Source: Labilibaculum sp.
Lineage (GTDB): Bacteria; Bacteroidota; Bacteroidia; Bacteroidales; Marinifilaceae
Direction of reading: 5' to 3'
DNA length: 64,000 bases
NCBI GenBank assembly: GCA_016342745.1
Contig: JAEINT010000006.1
Location: 186,001-250,000 of the forward strand
Positions within the stretch are counted from its first letter, which is position 1; every line of letters starts with the position of its first letter. The translations under genes and the position numbers were made by a program. The notes under the pieces are model-generated. The model ran no database searches, had not been told where the DNA came from, and saw only the letters and a program-made list of their open reading frames with translations. Shown piece by piece: positions 10,031-18,576 of this stretch.

Positions 10031-10060
10031 AAAAAAAGGACCTTTTCAGGTCCTTTTTTT
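10031..10060. terminator. Bidirectional terminator between gldN and manC
   Basis: The stem GGACC with A/T flanks forms AAAAAAGGACC and GGTCCTTTTTT around the loop TTTTCA. An A-run precedes it and a T-run follows, so it can stop both gldN and the converging mannose-1-phosphate guanylyltransferase gene. Confidence 0.85.
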
Positions 10061-10061
10061 A

Positions 10062-11150
10062 TTATACAAACTTTTCTCCTTTTGTTATTTTAACGTCATT
10101 AACAATTTTTCGAAGTTCTTGTTCATCCCTTTTCCTGCAAATAAGCAAGGTTTTATCCGTTTCTACAACGATATAGTCTTTTAGACCTTGTACCACTACT
10201 AATTTATCATCAGGCACGTTTACAAGGCAATCTTTAGATTCATACATCATAACATTCTCACCTTGAACAGCATTATCATTATTATCTTTGGAAGAATGTT
10301 CGTAAAGTGAGCCCCAGGTTCCCAAATCAGACCAACCAAATTCAGAACAGTAGACAAAAACATTTTCCGATTTCTCTAAAATTCCATAATCAATGGATAT
10401 GTTTTGACATTCAGGATAAATCTGATCAATGAATGCCTGCTCTCCTTCTGTATCCAAGCTATCTATACCATCCTCGAACAATGCTTTTACATCTGGTAAA
10501 TACCTACTAAAAGCCTCTTGAATATCTTTTAGTTTCCACACAAATATTCCCGAGTTCCAGTAAAACTCGCCTGATTCGTGAAAAATTTTCGCCAAATCGA
10601 GATGTGGCTTTTCTGTAAAAGTTTTAACAGGATAAATATCTGAATTGTTCGTAACTGCTTTATTCGAAACCTGAATGTAACCATAACCGGTTTCTGGCCT
10701 AGAAGGCTGAATACCTAATGTCAATAATTGATTTCCATCCTCTACAAACTTGATTCCTTTACCCAATACATCTAAAAACTTTGTTTCGTTTAAGATCAAA
10801 TGGTCTGCAGGAGTAACAATTATGGAAGCTTCAGGATTTCTTTTCTGAATTTTAAAATTTGCATAAGCAATACATGGAGCTGTATTTCTTCTTAGGGGTT
10901 CTAATAATACTTGATTTTCCTTTATTTGGGGAAGTTGCTGAAGCACCAAATCCTTGTATTTCGCATTTGTTACAACGAAAAAATTCTCAACTGGACAAAT
11001 GGATGCAAATCGCTCAAAGGTCAATTGAATAAGCGTTTTACCAGTACCAAGAATATCAAGAAATTGTTTTGGTTGTTGTTTTTTACTTAAAGGCCAAAAT
11101 CGTGAACCAACGCCACCAGCCATAATCACACAATAGTTATTTTTATCCAT
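10062..11150 (-). CDS. Mannose-1-phosphate guanylyltransferase (GDP-mannose pyrophosphorylase)
   Basis: Makes GDP-mannose from mannose-1-phosphate and GTP in the cytoplasm. 362 aa from ATG 11150. An upstream in-frame start at 11237 would add 29 residues before the nucleotide-binding motif and is not used. The N-terminal signature is MAGGVGSRFWPLSKKQQPKQ. VTPADHLI and FTEKPHL follow, and then FYWNSGIFVW and GWSDLGTW. Only the nucleotidyltransferase part and a short C-terminal section are present, so it is the ManC-type enzyme without a fused isomerase. GDP-mannose may feed the two GT4 glycosyltransferases found at 14517-15806 and 34096-35442. That link is inference. Confidence 0.93.
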   Translation of the reverse strand: MDKNNYCVIMAGGVGSRFWPLSKKQQPKQFLDILGTGKTLIQLTFERFASICPVENFFVVTNAKYKDLVLQQLPQIKENQVLLEPLRRNTAPCIAYANFKIQKRNPEASIIVTPADHLILNETKFLDVLGKGIKFVEDGNQLLTLGIQPSRPETGYGYIQVSNKAVTNNSDIYPVKTFTEKPHLDLAKIFHESGEFYWNSGIFVWKLKDIQEAFSRYLPDVKALFEDGIDSLDTEGEQAFIDQIYPECQNISIDYGILEKSENVFVYCSEFGWSDLGTWGSLYEHSSKDNNDNAVQGENVMMYESKDCLVNVPDDKLVVVQGLKDYIVVETDKTLLICRKRDEQELRKIVNDVKITKGEKFV

Positions 11151-11327
11151 TGGACTATTTTTATCTGAATTCAGAAAAATTCCACTAAATTCAAGAGAAG
11201 TAAATTTATACCCTAAAATACTGAAAAGGCATCTCAATTCAAAAAAGAATAGAAAATTACAATGATATTGTTGGACAAGAAGATTGTAAATAAATAATTT
11301 GTAATTTTATCGTAAAGTAAAATAACT

Positions 11328-12068
11328 ATGAACCTATTCGAAAACGTAGGAAAATTCTCTAGATTTCTTGTGCTGGTTGTTTCTAAGCCTCCAAAAGGAA
11401 AAGATTTTTTTAAGCAAATTGTACAAGAAATACATAAACTTGGAATCAATTCTATTGGTATTGTTGCCATTATATCCTTATTTATGGGTGCTGTAATCAC
11501 TTTACAGACGGCTTATAACATGCTAAACCCTTTACTTCCCGATTATTTAGTTGGTTACACAACAAGAGAATCGATGATTTTAGAATTTTCATCGACAATC
11601 GTTGGTTTAATTCTAGCTGGTAAGGTGGGTTCCAATATTGCTTCGGAAATTGGATCGATGCGAGTAACCGAACAAATTGATGCTTTAGAAATAATGGGGG
11701 TTAATTCAGCAAACTATTTGGTATTACCTAAAATAATAGCTGCAATTTTTATTAATCCTTTCCTATACGTACTAAGTGTTTTTATTGGTATTTCGGGTGG
11801 TTTATTATCTGGATATCTATCTGGAACAGTAAATATTATCGACTATATAGATGGGGTGCAATTTGCTTTTATACCTTACTATATAACTTACTCGTTGATT
11901 AAAACAGTCGTATTTGCCTTTATCATTACTGCTATCCCATCCTATTATGGATATTACGTTAAGGGAGGATCTTTAGAGGTCGGAAAAGCAAGTACCAAAG
12001 CCGTTGTGAATAGCAGTATATTAATACTACTTGCCAATGTGATATTAACTCAACTATTATTGAAATGA
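11328..12068 (+). CDS. mlaE: MlaE-family phospholipid ABC transporter permease
   Basis: 246-aa inner-membrane permease of the MlaE/YrbE family, which moves phospholipids between inner and outer membrane with an ATPase (MlaF) and an MCE-domain protein (MlaD). It has five to six hydrophobic segments. Family motifs visible are the amphipathic N-terminal helix, ISLFMGAVITLQTAY, GSNIASEIGSMRVTEQIDAL and ALEIMGVN. The last four bases overlap the start of mlaF (ATGA). No MCE-domain gene follows here; in many Bacteroidota it is encoded close by, so it should lie elsewhere. Confidence 0.93.
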   Translation: MNLFENVGKFSRFLVLVVSKPPKGKDFFKQIVQEIHKLGINSIGIVAIISLFMGAVITLQTAYNMLNPLLPDYLVGYTTRESMILEFSSTIVGLILAGKVGSNIASEIGSMRVTEQIDALEIMGVNSANYLVLPKIIAAIFINPFLYVLSVFIGISGGLLSGYLSGTVNIIDYIDGVQFAFIPYYITYSLIKTVVFAFIITAIPSYYGYYVKGGSLEVGKASTKAVVNSSILILLANVILTQLLLK

Positions 12069-12817
12069 TAAGTTTAAGCAATATAAATAAATCCTTTGGC
12101 AACCTTCAGGTATTGCATGATATCTCAATTACTTTTGAAGCAGGCAAAACCAATTTAATTATTGGACAAAGTGGTTCTGGTAAAACAGTATTGCTTAAAT
12201 CCATTATTGGATTACATGAAGTTGATTCTGGTAGTATTTTTTATAACGATCGGGATTTTAGCTCAATGAATTTAAAAAAGAGGAAAGACATTCGTAAAGA
12301 AATGGGAATGGTATTTCAAGGTGGCGCATTATTCGATTCTATGACTGTTGAGCAGAATGTATTGTTTCCATTAAACATGTTCTCTGATATGAATGAAAGT
12401 CAGAAAATGGAACGTGTTAACTTTTGCCTTAATCGTGTAAACATAAAAGATGCAAACCATTTATTTCCTGCTGAAATTAGTGGTGGAATGCAAAAACGAG
12501 TGGCAATAGCTCGTGCAATTGCCTTGAATCCTAAATATTTATTTTGCGATGAACCAAATTCTGGTTTAGATCCTGTAACCGCTATTCTGATTGACAATTT
12601 GATTCAAGAGATAACCAAAGAATTTAACATGACAACGATTATTAACACCCATGATATGAATTCAGTTATGGAGATTGGTGAAAAAATTGTTTTCATTAAT
12701 AAGGGTCACAAAGGCTGGGAAGGCACTAAGGATGAAATTTTTAATACGGATAATGATTCCTTAAATGATTTCGTTTTTGCTTCCGAACTGTTTAAAAAGA
12801 TTAAAAAAACAAGCTAA
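12065..12817 (+). CDS. mlaF: MlaF-type ABC transporter ATP-binding protein
   Basis: 250-aa ATPase partner of the preceding permease, with which it overlaps by 4 bases (translational coupling). Walker A is GQSGSGKT at residues 36-43. The Q-loop is MVFQGGALFDSMTV. The ABC signature is the MlaF-typical ISGGMQKR. Walker B is YLFCDEPNSGLDP and the switch His is in INTHDM. The family drives phospholipid transport that keeps the outer membrane asymmetric. The C-terminal tail ends SELFKKIKKTS. Confidence 0.95.
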   Translation: MISLSNINKSFGNLQVLHDISITFEAGKTNLIIGQSGSGKTVLLKSIIGLHEVDSGSIFYNDRDFSSMNLKKRKDIRKEMGMVFQGGALFDSMTVEQNVLFPLNMFSDMNESQKMERVNFCLNRVNIKDANHLFPAEISGGMQKRVAIARAIALNPKYLFCDEPNSGLDPVTAILIDNLIQEITKEFNMTTIINTHDMNSVMEIGEKIVFINKGHKGWEGTKDEIFNTDNDSLNDFVFASELFKKIKKTS

Positions 12818-12852
12818 ATCAATTCTCAGTCTAGGCATTCTCATTGATTTAT

Positions 12853-12860
12853 TATCTTTG
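12853..12860 (+). promoter_or_regulatory. Bacteroidota -7 box before the DUF4296 gene
   Basis: TATCTTTG matches TAnnTTTG exactly and lies 25 bases before ATG 12885. No clear TTG -33 box is seen at the right distance, so activity may be weak. It would allow transcription of the lipoprotein gene apart from mlaEF. Confidence 0.45.
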
Positions 12861-12884
12861 CCATCAGACAAAAAGAAACAATTC

Positions 12885-13712
12885 ATGAATAAGATATTCT
12901 ACTTCTGCATTTGCATCGGCTTTACTTTTTTAATTTCATGCAATGACAACAATAAATATCAACCAAAGTTAGATGAACAGCAATTTACGAATATGCTTAT
13001 TGATATTCATATTGTAGATGGTAGTCTTTCCACTAAAAACATTTACCGTACAGGTAAAAACTATCGCCCTAGCTATTATTACAATTCAATTTATAAAAAA
13101 TACAAGCTTACCCGTAGCCAGTTTGATTCTTGTGTTACTTATTATTCCAACGACACAAAAAATTTCACTTTGCTTTACGATCAAGTCATTGATTCCTTGA
13201 ACAGACTGGAAACAAAATATCGAATTCAAGTAAAAAAAAATAGAATGGAACGCGATACGGTTAATTTGTGGACTAAGAAAACTCGTTGGAGAATACCAAG
13301 CAAAGATAAAAACACATTAGACTTTACAATTCCTATTTCGCAAAAAGGACTTTATACGGTAAGTGCATCCATTAAAATTTTTAAAGATGACCAAACCGAC
13401 AATCCTAAAATTGAAGCCTACTTTTGGAAAAAAGACAGTCTTGGAGAAGAACATAAAGTAAGCTTTATGCCTTTACCAATTACAAAAGACATGAAGTTTA
13501 ACAAGTATGAGGCTCAAATGGAATATCCTGATTCAAGCTATACTGAATTGCGTGGAAATTTCTTCGCTGGAGAAAACGATTTAGAAGAGTTTACTCAACA
13601 TTTTGAGGTTAAAGACATCTTAATATTTAATCCTCAAATTAGGCCTGATTCAGTATTACTTGAAGAAGAATTAAGAGTAAAAAGTTTGGAAGAAATCAAG
13701 AGGTTGCGATGA
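12885..13712 (+). CDS. DUF4296 lipoprotein
   Basis: 275-aa Bacteroidota lipoprotein of unknown function. The start is set at ATG 12885, where a lipoprotein signal begins (MNKIFYFCICIGFTFLISC, lipobox LISC). The in-frame start at 12765 lies inside mlaF and would bury it. Residues about 30-120 fit DUF4296 (EQQFTNMLIDIHIVDGSL, SRSQFDSCVTYYSND-like helical repeats). The C-terminal half is beta-rich and may bind a ligand or partner. The stop overlaps the start of the next gene by 4 bases, suggesting coupled translation. Confidence 0.82.
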   Translation: MNKIFYFCICIGFTFLISCNDNNKYQPKLDEQQFTNMLIDIHIVDGSLSTKNIYRTGKNYRPSYYYNSIYKKYKLTRSQFDSCVTYYSNDTKNFTLLYDQVIDSLNRLETKYRIQVKKNRMERDTVNLWTKKTRWRIPSKDKNTLDFTIPISQKGLYTVSASIKIFKDDQTDNPKIEAYFWKKDSLGEEHKVSFMPLPITKDMKFNKYEAQMEYPDSSYTELRGNFFAGENDLEEFTQHFEVKDILIFNPQIRPDSVLLEEELRVKSLEEIKRLR

Positions 13713-14512
13713 GAAAGATTTCTGCAAATTATATCTTTCCAGTATCCTCTGCTCCATTAAAAAATGGAATTATCGTTCTTGATGATGCCAATGCAATTAT
13801 TGATGTAATTGATACTGGTGGAAAAATTAAAGAAATTGAAAATTTGCAATTCTACAGTGGTATGATTGTGCCTGGCTTTGTAGATGTATTTACGCTTTTA
13901 AGCTATCCTTCCTTTACGAAAGAGAATTTTCAAGAAATCACTTTAGGTGATTTTTTTAACAATCTGAAAAATAAATTAACAGAATTTCCTAAAAATGCTG
14001 ATTCCTTTCAACGAGGAATTAATCATTTAGAAGCGTTTGGAACTGTAGCTGCTGCCGACTTTTTTCCATTGGAAGACAATGAAAATCGAAAAAAGAAGTC
14101 AAAAGTGAAATTTATCGATCATGATTTTTCTGAATGTGCATTAGAATTGCCTCTCAAAATAAATTCTGACTCCAAATCTATTCTACTAAATCAGTTCGTG
14201 TTAGAGCTAGGAAAGTCTTTTACTCCCACAGAAAACGAATACAACCGTTATTGCGTTGGTACTGGATCATTAGCAACACATCAGAAACTATCAATTTTTG
14301 AAGAAATAAAAGCGATTCAAGAGCTTTTTCCAGAACTTAGCTATTTTGATTTACTTTCTTGGGCAACCATTAATGGAGCTAAACATTTGCAATTAGATGA
14401 TAAAATTGGAAGTATTGAAATTGGCAAAACACCAGGCTTAAACTTACTTACAAAGCTAGATTACACAAATAAAAAACTCACTAAAGAAAGTGAGTTAAAG
14501 GTTTTATTATAA
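13709..14512 (+). CDS. Amidohydrolase-like protein lacking metal-binding residues (probable pseudoenzyme)
   Basis: 267 aa, much shorter than the usual 380-450 aa of amidohydrolases. The N-terminal beta-sandwich strand (MRKISANYIFPVSS...GIIVLDD) and the C-terminal part (LLSWATINGAKHLQLDDKIGSIEIGKTPGLN) are clear amidohydrolase signatures. Between them the catalytic barrel is heavily shortened. The HxH metal site that normally follows IVPGF is replaced by IVPGFVDVFTLL. The metal-ligand Asp of the usual GTDSLAS motif is Gly in GTGSLATH. The zinc site should therefore be lost and hydrolase activity is unlikely. The frame is intact and coupled to the upstream DUF4296 gene, so the protein may have a retained structural role. 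Confidence 0.8.
   Translation: MRKISANYIFPVSSAPLKNGIIVLDDANAIIDVIDTGGKIKEIENLQFYSGMIVPGFVDVFTLLSYPSFTKENFQEITLGDFFNNLKNKLTEFPKNADSFQRGINHLEAFGTVAAADFFPLEDNENRKKKSKVKFIDHDFSECALELPLKINSDSKSILLNQFVLELGKSFTPTENEYNRYCVGTGSLATHQKLSIFEEIKAIQELFPELSYFDLLSWATINGAKHLQLDDKIGSIEIGKTPGLNLLTKLDYTNKKLTKESELKVLL
14470..14496 (-). terminator. Terminator of the GT4 gene, embedded in the 3' coding end of the opposite gene
   Basis: The 8-bp perfect stem AACTCACT (14475-14482) / AGTGAGTT (14489-14496) is followed on the minus strand by a T-run (14476-14471). It would stop the glycosyltransferase transcript. It overlaps the last codons of the convergent amidohydrolase-like gene. Confidence 0.65.
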
Positions 14513-14516
14513 ACCA

Positions 14517-15806
14517 TTAGGATCGATATTTTTCAACTTTATCGAGCAATTCCTGTAATTTTTGTTCCAGTGTATCGAAAGAAAAATGCTTTTTCCCTAA
14601 TTCATAATTGTACTCGCCAATTTCTTTATTCAATTTCGGATTGTGGATAACATCCTTCATATCGGCCAATGCTTGATTTGTAATTTGATTGTCTTCGAGC
14701 ATTACCGTTTTGAAACCCTTGCTGCCAATATCAGGCCAATAAACGGGTTTGTAATTGTTCACAAAAACAGGACACTTTCCCATTACTGATTCAACAAAAG
14801 CGTTACCGAAACCTTCGTAGGTGCTAAAATAAGTACTTGCTTTAGCATGTGCATATGCATCCGATAAAGAATATGCTGTACTATTTGCTGTTTGTCTACG
14901 CTGATTTTTAATAATGTGAGATGCAAACATGACTTGTCTTTCCAACTTTAATTCATGTATTAAATCAATCAACTCATTGTAATAAACATTTCCCTCATCG
15001 TCGGAATGATTTCCCGTAATAATTAATTTCGCGCGAGAATCTTCTAACATATGAGTCAATTTGATCGCTGTTTCGATTCCTTTTCTACGAACAATTCTGG
15101 TTACCTGAGCCAAAATATAATCCGACTCCTGTAAACCAAGATTTCTTTTTAAATTAATATTGGTGTCATTAACTTCCCCAAATGACAAATCAAAATTCAT
15201 GACATTAGGGACCAAAACAGCCTCTCTCTTAAAGCGATTTTGTAGCGTATCAACTCCGTAAGTATTAATTACTGCATGAAATACATTAGGTAATCGCAAA
15301 GGAAAGTTATCCGCTACTATTTTGTTTATTTCGGCATGAGGAGAAAGATACCGAGTGCCTCTTTCCCAATAAAAATCGTGATCGTGAGTTATGGTTGGTA
15401 TTCCCAATTCGACTACCGCTTTTTTGATAGCCAATCCCATTTCTAAGTGAGCTGGCAGAGCGGAAGCATTTTCAGAAATAAGAACATCCAGTTTTTTATC
15501 TCTGGCCCAAGCAATAATTTTATCGCCAATTAAATCGGCGTAAAAATGAATGTGCTCTAGCAGTTCAGTTAAATTACCATCGGGAAAATGAAAGGCTTTT
15601 TTTTGCCCCCAAAAACTCTCCGGAGAAAAAAAGGACATTTCGGGTACTAGAGTTTCGAATGTAGGATCAAATTTTCGTTCTTCGTACTGACCAGATAGTG
15701 TGAATACTTCATGCCCCATTTTTCTCAAAACAGCTATCCATTTTTCAGTCTCTAAAGCGACCCCATCTACACCTCCAATACGTCCAATTAATATCCCAAC
15801 TCTCAT
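14517..15806 (-). CDS. GT4 glycosyltransferase
   Basis: 429-aa retaining glycosyltransferase with a GT-B fold. The N-terminus MRVGILIGRIGGVDGV is the first Rossmann strand and loop. HDHDFYWERG lies at about residue 130 and VPNVMNF at about 200. The nucleotide-sugar domain ends with the E-x7-E motif EGFGNAFVE and GKCPVFVNNYKPVYWPDIG. The same set of motifs (HDFHWERD, VPNVFDF, EGWGNQFLE, PVYLTDI) occurs in the GT at 34096-35442, so the two are subfamily paralogues. That subfamily looks like mannosylglucosylglycerate-synthase-type enzymes (memory-based, not tested). It has no sugar-metabolism neighbours and its own terminator. Confidence 0.85.
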   Translation of the reverse strand: MRVGILIGRIGGVDGVALETEKWIAVLRKMGHEVFTLSGQYEERKFDPTFETLVPEMSFFSPESFWGQKKAFHFPDGNLTELLEHIHFYADLIGDKIIAWARDKKLDVLISENASALPAHLEMGLAIKKAVVELGIPTITHDHDFYWERGTRYLSPHAEINKIVADNFPLRLPNVFHAVINTYGVDTLQNRFKREAVLVPNVMNFDLSFGEVNDTNINLKRNLGLQESDYILAQVTRIVRRKGIETAIKLTHMLEDSRAKLIITGNHSDDEGNVYYNELIDLIHELKLERQVMFASHIIKNQRRQTANSTAYSLSDAYAHAKASTYFSTYEGFGNAFVESVMGKCPVFVNNYKPVYWPDIGSKGFKTVMLEDNQITNQALADMKDVIHNPKLNKEIGEYNYELGKKHFSFDTLEQKLQELLDKVEKYRS

Positions 15807-15979
15807 ACGTCACAGTATCAAATTAACTTTCATTTTACGCTCACAAATTCGATTTGTTTCCCCAATTTACATGTTTTTTTAGCAAGGTCGTATATATTTC
15901 ATTTTTGTTTGCATATTCTAGCTAAAAGTATAACTTTAAGTTTATTACAAAATTTAACCTAAGAGAAATCATTACATCT

Positions 15980-16876
15980 ATGCTTAAAACATCTATTAAG
16001 ATATTCTGTATTTTCCTTTTTTTAACGACTTCGATTTTCACTTATGGATGTCAAAATAAAAAAGTTACACCAGAAAAACAAACTGAATTAGTGGTTCCAC
16101 AAAGTCAGAATTTTAAATCTGTGAAGACCTTATTTTATAATGTTCCTAGTCCTATTCAGGTGACAGAAATCATTAAAAAGATGAACCTTCCTTATCAACC
16201 CGATTTAATGAATTCGGTGAACAACTCAGACAACTATTTATCTCAAGCTGATATTGCAATTAATATTGGTATTTATGGTGCTGACCTTAGTTACATTCGA
16301 ATTTATGAGCAATTTCAGGATGCTGCAAGATATCTTGCTGTAATTAAGAAATTTACTCGCGAATTAGGTATACCAGAAGAACAGGAAAAAATTACTGCTC
16401 GCAGAATGGAACGAAATATTGAAAATCAAGATTCTTTATTAACAATTATCACAGAAACCTTTACCAATTCTGATAGTTATCTGAAAGAAAATCAACGTGG
16501 TGGAGTTGCTGCTCTGATTGTATTTGGTGGATGGATTGAAACGCTTTATTTAGCTACTAATATTGTTGATTTAGACAATCCACAAAAGGATATGATTAGC
16601 TTAATTTCACAACAAAAACACTCTGTAAAGAATCTTATTGGATTACTAAACCAATATCGAGACAACTATAAAATAAAGCAAATACTACCTGAACTGAAGA
16701 AATTAGATGCAAAATTTCAAGAAATTTCTCAAAGTCGATCTGCAGCTTCAAAAGCCAAAACAAAAGATGGTAAAATGATCATTAGAAACAAAGTTACATT
16801 AACAGCATCGAACGAGACACTTAAGGGAATTAGGGAAATTAATAACAACATTAGAGAAACATTGACAGAACTGTAG
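15980..16876 (+). CDS. Lipoprotein of unknown function
   Basis: 298 aa. The signal peptide ends in a lipobox-like YGC (Cys24, after TTSIFTYGC). The mature protein is mostly alpha-helical and rich in charged residues. A hydrophobic stretch lies at GGVAALIVFGGWIETLYLATN (about residues 175-195). It resembles a widespread Bacteroidota lipoprotein family without a known role. The start at ATG 15980 is right before the signal. It is followed by a small exported protein 15 bases later, probably in one transcript. Confidence 0.7.
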   Translation: MLKTSIKIFCIFLFLTTSIFTYGCQNKKVTPEKQTELVVPQSQNFKSVKTLFYNVPSPIQVTEIIKKMNLPYQPDLMNSVNNSDNYLSQADIAINIGIYGADLSYIRIYEQFQDAARYLAVIKKFTRELGIPEEQEKITARRMERNIENQDSLLTIITETFTNSDSYLKENQRGGVAALIVFGGWIETLYLATNIVDLDNPQKDMISLISQQKHSVKNLIGLLNQYRDNYKIKQILPELKKLDAKFQEISQSRSAASKAKTKDGKMIIRNKVTLTASNETLKGIREINNNIRETLTEL

Positions 16877-16891
16877 TAGTAAGCGTACTTA

Positions 16892-17359
16892 ATGAATAGA
16901 ATTAACATGACTATAAAAACAACTTTACTTATCATTTGCCTATTCGCGCTACCAACACTACTAGCTGCGCAATGCAATGAATACACGAAAAAAGAATGCA
17001 TACCACAACTGAATCCATACACTTTTAATGGACAATTGAATAATGCTGTTTTATCGGAAGGTGAAACCGCAGAATTACAACTTACATTTTACAAAGATCA
17101 AGAGTATCGCATTCTTGTGGAGGGAGAAAATAGCTTGGGGAAAATACAATTTCAACTGTATGATACCGATTACAATTTACTGTATGATAATTCGGATGAA
17201 GATCATACCAACCTTTGGGATTTTATGGTAGAAAGTACCGATGATTTTGTAATTCGGGTTTTGGTTCCTAACGATGAAGAAAAAGAGAAAGTTGAAAGTG
17301 GATGCGTTTCTATCCTAGTTGGCTTTAGAGCCTTTGGATCGAGAACTATTTTTAAATAA
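16892..17359 (+). CDS. Exported protein of unknown function
   Basis: 155 aa with a signal peptide ending LLAAQC. The mature part is beta-rich, with DQEYRILVEGENSLGKIQFQLYD and FVIRVLVPNDEE, like a small jelly-roll or PPC-type binding domain. The ATG at 16907 (MTIKTTLL) is an equally good start. It shares a transcript with the preceding lipoprotein and is closed by a bidirectional terminator. No function recognised. Confidence 0.68.
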   Translation: MNRINMTIKTTLLIICLFALPTLLAAQCNEYTKKECIPQLNPYTFNGQLNNAVLSEGETAELQLTFYKDQEYRILVEGENSLGKIQFQLYDTDYNLLYDNSDEDHTNLWDFMVESTDDFVIRVLVPNDEEKEKVESGCVSILVGFRAFGSRTIFK

Positions 17360-17382
17360 TTCATTCTCAAATTTACAGATAC

Positions 17383-17413
17383 AAAAAAAACCATCCTTTA
17401 CGGGATGGTTTTT
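17383..17413. terminator. Bidirectional terminator
   Basis: Stem AAAAACCATCC / GGGATGGTTTTT around TTTAC, with an A-run before and a T-run after. It lies between the exported protein and the converging coiled-coil protein gene. Confidence 0.8.
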
Positions 17414-17436
17414 CTTGTTTTATATTTTTTATCATC

Positions 17437-18324
17437 TTACTTCAATAAAAACTTTGAAGTGCCAATGTGATGTCCCTCTGTAAACACATCAACTTTATAT
17501 TCTCCACCAATCAAGCTATCATCACTATCCCAGAAAATAGCTACGTCTAATTGTTCTCCTTCGTAATCAATTTCACGTTTTGCCGAATAGACCAATTTTG
17601 TGTTTTCAAAATCGAAAAGCAGGTTTTCAGGATTTCCTAAAACTGCTTCGTCAGGGCGCGTAATTCGAACAAAAATTTCTTTTGCTCCCGTTGCGGCAGT
17701 AACATTCTTTTGAATTGTAAATTCAGCTTTTAGTTTTACTGTTTTAGAGATTTTCTTAACAATCTTTCCTTTTTTATTAATTGGCGAACAAGAAAGGTCA
17801 ACAAGCGTAAGTGTTGCTGCTTTGCTAATTACTTCCTTCATCGATTCAGTAGATTCTTCAAGCTTTACATTTCTATCCTTTACCCAATCAATTTGTTTTT
17901 TAACCCTCTTGTTCTCGGCAGTTAATAACTGATTTCGTGTATTTAAAGAATCGATTTGTACAATGTAGTCTCTTAAAACTCCCTTTAACGTTCCTAATTC
18001 TCTCTTGTATTTATTGATTTCAGCATAAGAGTTATTTCTAAAAACTTTCATTCGATCTAATAGTTCCGAAATCTTCTCTTGTTCCATTTTTAGCTGAACA
18101 TTCAAGGTATCATTACTAGTTTGCAAAGAATCATAATCCTGAGAAAGTAATTTTAATTCATTTTCCAGACCAACTTTCTCTGTTGTTATTTCTGCAATGT
18201 ACTTTTTGTTATCTCTATGCTCCATAAAATACATTACTGCAACAATAACAAGAATTACTCCTAAGGACGCCAACATTCCAATATAAATATTGTCTTTTCT
18301 ACCCGTATCTCTACTCTCAGCCAT
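17437..18324 (-). CDS. Membrane-anchored coiled-coil protein of unknown function
   Basis: 295 aa from ATG 18324 (MAESRDTGRKDNIYIG). One membrane segment lies at about residues 14-36 (YIGMLASLGVILVIVAVMYF). A long coiled coil of about residues 40-165 follows (heptads of Leu, Glu, Lys, Asn). A C-terminal beta-rich domain contains EIFVRITRPDEAVLG and VAIFWDSDDSL. The periplasmic or cytoplasmic side cannot be decided. Similar proteins are common in Bacteroidota and no role is known. It has its own transcript, with terminators on its 3' side. Confidence 0.75.
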   Translation of the reverse strand: MAESRDTGRKDNIYIGMLASLGVILVIVAVMYFMEHRDNKKYIAEITTEKVGLENELKLLSQDYDSLQTSNDTLNVQLKMEQEKISELLDRMKVFRNNSYAEINKYKRELGTLKGVLRDYIVQIDSLNTRNQLLTAENKRVKKQIDWVKDRNVKLEESTESMKEVISKAATLTLVDLSCSPINKKGKIVKKISKTVKLKAEFTIQKNVTAATGAKEIFVRITRPDEAVLGNPENLLFDFENTKLVYSAKREIDYEGEQLDVAIFWDSDDSLIGGEYKVDVFTEGHHIGTSKFLLK

Positions 18325-18489
18325 AAAAAATTCTACTTTAAAAATTATTCGCACAAATTTACTTAACTTTTTTAATATAGTATTGCCTGATACCTATTTG
18401 TTTGAGATGGAATTCTTTATCCTCCTAGTCTATCGCAACTTTAAACACACTGCAATAAACAAACCAAAAAAAAATATCACTAATTAATA

Positions 18490-18533
18490 AAGAAAAACGG
18501 AGCTAACCATCTGTTAAAGAAAGCGCCCCGTTT
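18490..18533 (-). terminator. Probable terminator of the TonB receptor gene
   Basis: On the minus strand AAACGGGGCGCT pairs imperfectly with AGCTCCGTTT, with one bulge and a G-U pair, followed by a T-rich tract. It lies 44 bases after the stop of the receptor gene. Confidence 0.55.
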
Positions 18534-18576
18534 AAAAACTAACCCAATATTCTTATCTCTCAAAAGAGGAATTATT

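Noticed and set aside
12765-12884. Upstream start for the DUF4296 gene inside mlaF
   Set aside because: The signal peptide and lipobox begin at 12885, and the extra residues show no domain.
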